In this document: piece by piece, positions 9,222 to 15,560 of the stretch
Layout of the letters: every line of letters begins with the position of its first letter
Position numbering within the stretch: position 1 is the stretch's first letter
Position numbers and translations under genes: made by a program
Origin: Bathymodiolus brooksi thiotrophic gill symbiont
GTDB taxonomy: Bacteria; Pseudomonadota; Gammaproteobacteria; PS1; Pseudothioglobaceae
Reading direction: 5' to 3'
Length of the DNA: 15,560 nt
NCBI RefSeq assembly: GCF_903642095.1
Contig: NZ_CAHJWD020000544.1
Span: 1-15,560, forward strand
Notes under the pieces: model-generated
Told to the model about the DNA's origin: nothing
Seen by the model: the letters and a program-made list of their open reading frames with translations, nothing else
Database searches by the model: none

Positions 9222-10763
9222 TTACCAAGTGTGGTTTGTTTTAAAATCATCAATTGCTGCTTGTAATTCACCAGCAATATCATCGTTATAATCGCCTGTT
9301 TTGTTAATCTTATCCATTAACACAGTTTGGTTTGCACTCATATAAGAAAGCAATGCCGCTTCAAAATCAACTATTTTATTGACATCAATATCATCTAATG
9401 AACCTGAGTTGGCTGCAAATAATGAAGTTGCCAATTCAGCCACTGATAATGGTGAATATTGGTTTTGCTTCATTAGCTCTGTAACCCGTTGACCGCGATC
9501 AATTTGTGCTTTTGTTTCTGCATCAAGGTCTGATGCAAACTGTGCAAATGCTGCCAATTCACGATACTGAGCAAGGTCAAGACGAATGCCACCACCCAAC
9601 TTTTTAATAATGTTAGTTTGCGCTGCACCACCGACTCGAGAGACGGACAAGCCTGCGTTAATCGCTGGACGAATGCCCGCATTAAACAAGTCAGTTTCTA
9701 GGAAAATCTGACCATCGGTAATAGAAATTACATTGGTTGGTACGAATGCGGATACATCTCCTCCTTGAGTTTCAATAATTGGCAAGGCGGTCAATGAACC
9801 TGTTTTACCTTTAACTTCGCCATTTGTGAATGCTTCAACATAGTCTGCATTCACACGCGATGCCCGCTCAAGTAAACGAGAGTGCAAGTAAAATACATCG
9901 CCTGGATAGGCTTCACGACCCGGTGGACGCTTCAATAATAAAGAAACTTCACGATAAGCCCATGCTTGCTTGGTTAAATCATCGTAAACGATTAACGCAT
10001 CTTCACCACGGTCACGGAAGTATTCACCCATTGCACAACCTGCATAAGGGGCAATATATTGGAGCGCTGCTGAGTCAGAAGCACCTGCTGAGACGATGAT
10101 GGTATTTTCTAATGCACCATGCTCTTCTAATTTGCGCACAACAGCTGCCACTGAAGAGTCTTTTTGACCAATGGCAACATATACGCATTTAACACCTGTG
10201 TCTTTTTGATTGATGATGGCATCAACTGCCACAGCTGTTTTGCCTGTTTGTCTGTCGCCAATAATCAACTCTCGTTGTCCGCGACCTACTGGTACCATTG
10301 CGTCAATCGCCTTAACGCCAGTTTGAATTGGCTGGTCAACAGATTGACGGTCAATAACACCCGGTGCAACAATTTCTAGTGGGCGCGAGTGTTGTGTGTC
10401 AATATCACCTTTGCCGTCAATTGGCTTGCCCAGTGGATTGACAACACGACCTAGCATTGCTTCGCCAACAGGTACTTCCATTAGGCGATTAGTGCATTTA
10501 ACAGTATTACCTTCAGAAATGTGCAGATAATTGCCTAGCACTACTGCACCAACTGAATCTTGTTCTAAGTTAAGCGCCATACCAAATGTTTTGCCAGGGA
10601 ATTCAAGCATTTCACCAAACTGAACATCGGCCAAACCATGAATACGAACAATGCCATCACTAACACTAATAACTGTTCCTTCTGTGCGTGCCTCGGCTGC
10701 AAAATCAAAACCTTCTATTTGTTTTTTAATTAAATCACTAATTTCGCTGGCGTTTAATTGCAT
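9222..10763 (-). CDS. atpA: F1Fo ATP synthase subunit alpha
   Basis: Non-catalytic nucleotide-binding subunit of F1. 513 residues. Seen: P-loop GDRQTGKT at 169-176 and the arginine finger Arg376 in [10 protein letters not shown], both at the same residue numbers as in E. coli Atp[21 protein letters not shown] as the Walker B region; and SGIVR-type N-terminal barrel ([11 protein letters not shown]). An AGAGGA Shine-Dalgarno precedes the ATG. The gap to atpH is 36 nt. Confidence 0.99.
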   Translation of the reverse strand: MQLNASEISDLIKKQIEGFDFAAEARTEGTVISVSDGIVRIHGLADVQFGEMLEFPGKTFGMALNLEQDSVGAVVLGNYLHISEGNTVKCTNRLMEVPVGEAMLGRVVNPLGKPIDGKGDIDTQHSRPLEIVAPGVIDRQSVDQPIQTGVKAIDAMVPVGRGQRELIIGDRQTGKTAVAVDAIINQKDTGVKCVYVAIGQKDSSVAAVVRKLEEHGALENTIIVSAGASDSAALQYIAPYAGCAMGEYFRDRGEDALIVYDDLTKQAWAYREVSLLLKRPPGREAYPGDVFYLHSRLLERASRVNADYVEAFTNGEVKGKTGSLTALPIIETQGGDVSAFVPTNVISITDGQIFLETDLFNAGIRPAINAGLSVSRVGGAAQTNIIKKLGGGIRLDLAQYRELAAFAQFASDLDAETKAQIDRGQRVTELMKQNQYSPLSVAELATSLFAANSGSLDDIDVNKIVDFEAALLSYMSANQTVLMDKINKTGDYNDDIAGELQAAIDDFKTNHTW

Positions 10764-10799
10764 AACTCTTCCTCTTTAATAATATTATAAATTTTTAAA

Positions 10800-11351
10800 T
10801 TAATAAGTAACTGATAGATGCGAACCCAGCTCGTTTACTCGAGCTTGGATTGACAAATCAATCACTTTATCACCTTCTTTAACCACTAAGCCACCAACTA
10901 GACTTTCATCTACTTTAATATCAATATTGACTGCTGTGTTGTATTTATTTGACAAGTCACTAACGATTTGCCCTTCTTCTTTTTTGTTTAATTCGTAAGC
11001 ACTAACAACATGAAATGTTTTGGTATCACCGTTAAGATTAGTCATTGTTTCAAACAATTCTAAAATAGCTGGTAAAGCCTCCATGCGTCCATTCTTTAAC
11101 AACAAACTAACAAACGATGCCTCTTGTTTGCTTAACGATCTGTTTAAAGCCGACTTAAACACTGCTACCATGGTTTTAATTTTGTCAGATTTGGTCGAAC
11201 TGGGTGAGGCAACAAATGCACGCATTGTTGCGTCTTCAGCAGTCAGTGCACCTACTTCTAAAACTTCTTTCCAGTCGGCATAAGACTTATTTTGCTGTGC
11301 AATCTCAAAAATTGCATTGGCATAAGGTTTGGCGATTGTTGTTAGTTCCAT
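10800..11351 (-). CDS. atpH: F1Fo ATP synthase subunit delta
   Basis: Peripheral-stalk subunit that ties the top of F1 to subunit b. 183 residues, normal for the family. Seen: the N-terminal helical start TIAKPYANAIFEIAQ and a C-terminal part with DESLVGGLVVKEGDKVIDLS, a family hallmark. The gene starts 9 nt after atpF ends. Confidence 0.96.
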   Translation of the reverse strand: MELTTIAKPYANAIFEIAQQNKSYADWKEVLEVGALTAEDATMRAFVASPSSTKSDKIKTMVAVFKSALNRSLSKQEASFVSLLLKNGRMEALPAILELFETMTNLNGDTKTFHVVSAYELNKKEEGQIVSDLSNKYNTAVNIDIKVDESLVGGLVVKEGDKVIDLSIQARVNELGSHLSVTY

Positions 11352-11360
11352 TGGGTCAGC

Positions 11361-11831
11361 CTATAAGGTTTGTGATAATTTTTCTAACATACCTTGGTGT
11401 GTCTTAGCATCCACTTCTTTCCCTAGGACGGAACGCACACCTTGCATAACTAAGCCAGACACTTGGTCTTTTAACTCATTGCGCACTCGTTGAGACTCTT
11501 GCTCAATTTCTGTTTGCGCTTGTGTTTTAATGCGTTGCGCTTCTTGAGAGGCGACACCTTTAGCGTCTTCAACTATGTTGGACGCTTGCTTGGTGGCATT
11601 GGCAATAATTTCAGAGGCTTGATCTTTGGATTGGTTTAGCATTTCTTGTGCTTTTTGTTGTGCCTCTTTGTGTTCTGACAATCCTCGTTCTGCTGCAATT
11701 AAACCACTTTCGATGCGTTTTTTACGCTCTTCCATAGCCGCTACAATTGGCGGCCACACAAACTTCATGCAGAACCATGTAAACATGGCGAACATGATCA
11801 TTTGCCCAAACAAAGTTGCATTGATGTTCAT
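11361..11831 (-). CDS. atpF: F1Fo ATP synthase subunit b
   Basis: Dimeric peripheral stalk. 156 residues, the E. coli length. Seen: MNINATLFGQMIMFAMF, an N-terminal membrane helix reaching to about residue 26, the hinge KFVWPPI, then a long charged helix rich in Ala, Gln and Glu (about 33-140) without breaks, as expected for the right-handed coiled-coil stalk. 25 nt separate it from atpE. Confidence 0.97.
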   Translation of the reverse strand: MNINATLFGQMIMFAMFTWFCMKFVWPPIVAAMEERKKRIESGLIAAERGLSEHKEAQQKAQEMLNQSKDQASEIIANATKQASNIVEDAKGVASQEAQRIKTQAQTEIEQESQRVRNELKDQVSGLVMQGVRSVLGKEVDAKTHQGMLEKLSQTL

Positions 11832-11856
11832 AGTCTTATGCCTTTAAAATAATAAC

Positions 11857-12099
<243 letters not shown>

Positions 12100-12108
12100 T
12101 TAAAAAAA

Positions 12109-13280
<1,172 letters not shown>

Positions 13281-13322
13281 TGCCAAAACCTCAAAATATC
13301 ACAAACCTAGTAAAAAATGTGA

Positions 13323-13328
13323 ATTATA
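13323..13328 (-). promoter_or_regulatory. -10 box of the atp operon promoter
   Basis: A perfect TATAAT on the minus strand (ATTATA on plus) about 43 nt before the atpI ATG, giving a leader of roughly 36 nt. A -35 match is poor (TTTCAA at 18-nt spacing), which hints at help from an activator or an AT-rich upstream element. Confidence 0.5.
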
Positions 13329-13403
13329 CAGTCTAAGCAACAAAGATTGAAAGCAATTTTATTGAGTTTTTATGTATTAAAATACAATGATATTCTTATA
13401 AAC

Positions 13404-13432
13404 TTGACAATAAAAACAACACACTTAATAAT
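13404..13432 (+). promoter_or_regulatory. Sigma-70 promoter of the sulfide:quinone oxidoreductase gene
   Basis: TTGACA (13404-13409), a perfect -35, is followed at 17 nt by AATAAT (13427-13432, 5 of 6). Transcription should start near 13440, leaving a leader of about 25 nt before the ATG at 13465. This is the best promoter in the window and suggests strong, perhaps constitutive, expression. Confidence 0.65.
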
Positions 13433-13464
13433 AAAACTTTTATACAGATAATTTGGGGAAAGAT

Positions 13465-14751
13465 ATGGCACATATTGTTGTAATTGGTGCAAGCACAGGT
13501 GGACTGCCGTTTGCTTATGATATAAAGAAAACATTAGGTAAAGAACACGAAGTAACGGTTATTTCGAACAACCCAAATTTTAACTTTATTCCTTCAAATC
13601 CATGGCTAGCAGTTGGTTGGCGTTCTGAAAATGATATTAGTATTGAGCTTGAACCTAGATTAAAACGCAAGGGAATTAATTTAATTATTGGTGAGGCAAC
13701 TGAAATTAAACCAGACGAAAATCAAGTTATGGTTAGCGACAAGGTGGTTGACTATGATTATTTGGTTTTAGCCACGGGTCCTAAATTAGCATTTGACGAA
13801 GTTGAAGGCTTAGGCCCAGAGGGGCATAGCATTTCTATTTGCACCACGGCACACGCCGAAATTGCCCGTCAAGAATGGGAAGATTTCTGTGCTAATGGTG
13901 GTGGCCCAATCGTTGTAGGTGCAGTGCAAGGTGCCTCTTGTTTTGGTCCTGCTTATGAATTTGCCGCAATTATGGATACTGATTTGAAAAAACGCGGTAT
14001 TCGTGATAAGTGCCCCATAACTTTTGTTACTCCTGAGCCTTATATCGGGCATTTAGGTTTAGGTGGTATTGGTGATTCTAAGGGGTTGTTAGAATCTGAA
14101 TTTAGACATCGCCACATTAAATGGCATACCAATTCTAAAGTTGATAAAGTTGAGGCTAACAAGGTAATTATTAGCGAATGTGATGACAAGGGTGAAGTGC
14201 TGAAAACGATTGAAATCGCCAGTAAGCATACTATGTTATTGCCAGCCTTTAAGGGCGTTGATACAGTTGCTAATTTGGCAAATGTTGCCTCTGGTTTTGT
14301 TAATCCTCGTGGCTTTGTAATGGTAAACGACTATCAGCAATCTCCCGTTAAAGACAATATTTTTTCGGTCGGTGTGAATATTGCTATCCCCCCTGTTGAG
14401 GCGACACCTGTTATGTGTGGCACACCTAAAACGGGCTATATGATTGAATCCATGGTAACCGCAGTGGTGCATAATATTGAAGATATGATTAATGGCGAAG
14501 CCCCATCAAATATTCCAACTTGGAATGCAGTTTGTATTGCTGATATGGGTGACACAGGTGCGGCGTTTATTGCCATGCCACAAATTCCACCGAGAAATGT
14601 AACTTGGGCAAAAAAAGGAAAAATGATGCATTTAGCAAAAATTGCCTTTGAGAAATTCTTTATTCGTAATATGAAAACAGGTAACTCAGAGCCTGCATAT
14701 CAAAAATACATTTTTAAAATATTGGGTATTGAGCGTTTGAAGAAAAAATAG
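13465..14751 (+). CDS. sqr: Sulfide:quinone oxidoreductase
   Basis: Membrane-associated flavoprotein that oxidises sulfide to (poly)sulfur and reduces quinone. Start chosen at ATG 13465 because GGGGA (13455-13459) sits at good spacing; a TTG four codons earlier would place that box inside the gene. 428 residues. Seen: the FAD-binding Rossmann motif VVIGASTGG (5-13), a second flavin segment LVLATGPKLAF (100-110), and cysteines at 126 (ICTTAH), 159 (GASCFGP) and 318 (PVMCGTPKTGYM), which fit the three redox cysteines of SQR. Three rather than two such Cys, with no signal peptide, argue against flavocytochrome c flavoprotein. The C-terminus (from about 385) is basic and amphipathic, fitting peripheral membrane binding. 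Several SQR types exist; I cannot fix the type with certainty. It diverges from the atp operon. Confidence 0.9.
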   Translation: MAHIVVIGASTGGLPFAYDIKKTLGKEHEVTVISNNPNFNFIPSNPWLAVGWRSENDISIELEPRLKRKGINLIIGEATEIKPDENQVMVSDKVVDYDYLVLATGPKLAFDEVEGLGPEGHSISICTTAHAEIARQEWEDFCANGGGPIVVGAVQGASCFGPAYEFAAIMDTDLKKRGIRDKCPITFVTPEPYIGHLGLGGIGDSKGLLESEFRHRHIKWHTNSKVDKVEANKVIISECDDKGEVLKTIEIASKHTMLLPAFKGVDTVANLANVASGFVNPRGFVMVNDYQQSPVKDNIFSVGVNIAIPPVEATPVMCGTPKTGYMIESMVTAVVHNIEDMINGEAPSNIPTWNAVCIADMGDTGAAFIAMPQIPPRNVTWAKKGKMMHLAKIAFEKFFIRNMKTGNSEPAYQKYIFKILGIERLKKK

Positions 14752-15168
14752 TTTTTACTTGGTTTTATCTTTATAGTGTGCCTAAGTTATCTTGGTATAA
14801 AAAGGTATGCCTAGTGGAATTTTAGGTTAATTTCCGTCATTAAAATGCATAAAAATGGGAAATAAATTTATTCAGTTTATAGTTATAATATTTATATAAA
14901 ATCTCGCACAATTGTCATTTAACACAGCCCTAAAAGCATGCTGTTCGCCTAGCAACTAAACATCGCATTTTTAAGTTTTCAATAAAAACCCTTGTTTCAC
15001 AGTCCACTTAGCCATTAATTGCAATCTACCTTAAGTAAGTGCTTTTTACAGCCTAGATTAATATGAAAATTTATCAATAAGAATTTAAATAAATGTCGCT
15101 ACAATTGTATTCGGAGCGACAAGAGGCGTTGTTATATTTACAACTTATATTTAAATTAGGGAAGGTAG
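14752..15168. other. 417-nt non-coding region between convergent genes
   Basis: Very AT-rich. I see no intact gene, tRNA or clear plus-strand terminator for sqr. A 25-codon open stretch on the minus strand (15007 to 14930, containing IENLKMRCLVARR) could be a degraded coding fragment but is too short to identify. A hairpin near the right end is listed as a leftward terminator. Confidence 0.5.
15094..15121 (-). terminator. Intrinsic terminator of the beta-barrel gene
   Basis: A 7-bp inverted repeat TGTCGCT (15094-15100) and AGCGACA (15115-15121) encloses a 14-nt loop. Read leftward it is followed by TTTATTT, so it fits a terminator for the minus-strand gene ending 48 nt away. Stem has four G/C pairs. 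Read rightward there is no T-run. Confidence 0.55.
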
Positions 15169-15560
15169 TTACCAGCGATACCCCAAAGATATTTTAATTT
15201 TTCTAGAAGACGGTTTAATGAAAGTATAACCTTCTCTTTCTAATTCTTCTACTCTATTCTCTGCTTTTGATGTGTCAGAATACATTAAACCAACCGTCCA
15301 CCCACTTGCACTAAGATGGTCTACACCAAAATTTAATCCTTCGAAAACAGTAGTGCCATCAATTTCTCCAACTGAGGCGTTAGTACCATAATTTGCGATG
15401 AGACGAATAGAGTCATTAATATAGTATCTGCCACCAGCAGTATATCCAACTTTACTACCTATGATACCTGCTCCAGCAAATAATTCTATTTCTGAATTTA
15501 TTGGTTTACTGATATTCGCACCAATGTTGCCACCGTAATTAACGCCTATACCAGTTTCAA
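15169..15560 (-). CDS. Outer-membrane beta-barrel protein, C-terminal part, 5' end outside window
   Basis: The frame is open to the right edge; 129 residues plus a TAA stop at 15169-15171 are visible. Seen: alternating polar/hydrophobic strands separated by Gly- and Asn-rich turns (ETGIGVNYGGNIGANISK, ELFAGAGIIGSKVGYTAGGR, SGWTVGLMYSDTS) and a last strand KIKISLGYRW ending in Trp. A terminal aromatic residue on an amphipathic strand is the recognition signal of BAM-assembled outer-membrane proteins. One longer charged loop (KAENRVEELEREG, about residues 98-110) interrupts the last two strands and may face outside or the periplasm. The specific family, porin, adhesin or other, cannot be told from this part. 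Confidence 0.75.
   Translation of the reverse strand, partial: ETGIGVNYGGNIGANISKPINSEIELFAGAGIIGSKVGYTAGGRYYINDSIRLIANYGTNASVGEIDGTTVFEGLNFGVDHLSASGWTVGLMYSDTSKAENRVEELEREGYTFIKPSSRKIKISLGYRW

Noticed and set aside
13465..14751. Flavocytochrome c sulfide dehydrogenase flavoprotein as identity for the flavoprotein gene
   Set aside because: No signal peptide, no neighbouring cytochrome subunit gene, and the three-cysteine pattern fits SQR better.
14930..15007. Minus-strand 25-codon fragment containing IENLKMRCLVARR as a transposase tail
   Set aside because: Too short and no clear motif; kept only as a note in the spacer entry.

Overview
The window suggests a low-GC, sulfur-oxidising gammaproteobacterium of the SUP05/Thioglobaceae type, for example a bathymodiolin mussel thiotrophic symbiont or a close free-living relative. 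This rests on the protein sequences (gamma-type ATP synthase subunits, the fkpB-ispH pair, trpA-accD linkage), a sulfide:quinone oxidoreductase, AT-rich coding DNA and decayed mobile-element traces. It is inference: no 16S or other marker is present.

Layout. (1) Bases 2-5183, plus strand: a compact seven-gene run. It opens with a two-gene cassette, an ABC-type AAA ATPase cut by the left edge and a DUF3226/TOPRIM-like protein, which resembles split OLD/PARIS-like defence modules. The cassette runs without a gap into trpA, accD, an SlpA-type FKBP (fkpB), ispH and a PfkB-family sugar/nucleoside kinase. Four of the six junctions overlap (TAATG, ATGA, 8 nt, ATGA) and the other two gaps are 12 and 9 nt, so one transcript with coupled translation is likely. 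(2) Bases 5184-6506: gene-poor DNA with an AT-rich hairpin after the kinase, an 18-codon mini-ORF, a small exported four-cysteine protein, and a minus-strand relic that looks like a shattered IS481-type transposase. (3) Bases 6507-13280, minus strand: the complete F1Fo ATP synthase operon in the order atpI-B-E-F-H-A-G-D-C. (4) Bases 13281-13464: a short divergent control region with a recognisable promoter on each strand. (5) Bases 13465-14751, plus strand: sulfide:quinone oxidoreductase. (6) Bases 14752-15168: non-coding DNA with a probable terminator reading leftward. (7) Bases 15169-15560, minus strand: the C-terminal 129 residues of an outer-membrane beta-barrel protein cut by the right edge.

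How it fits together. Sulfide oxidation by SQR feeds electrons into the quinone pool and so helps build the proton gradient, which the divergently transcribed ATP synthase uses. The left-hand run supplies tryptophan, malonyl-CoA and isoprenoid precursors. The most unusual feature is the candidate ATPase/TOPRIM defence cassette, whose stop codon is embedded in the start of trpA.
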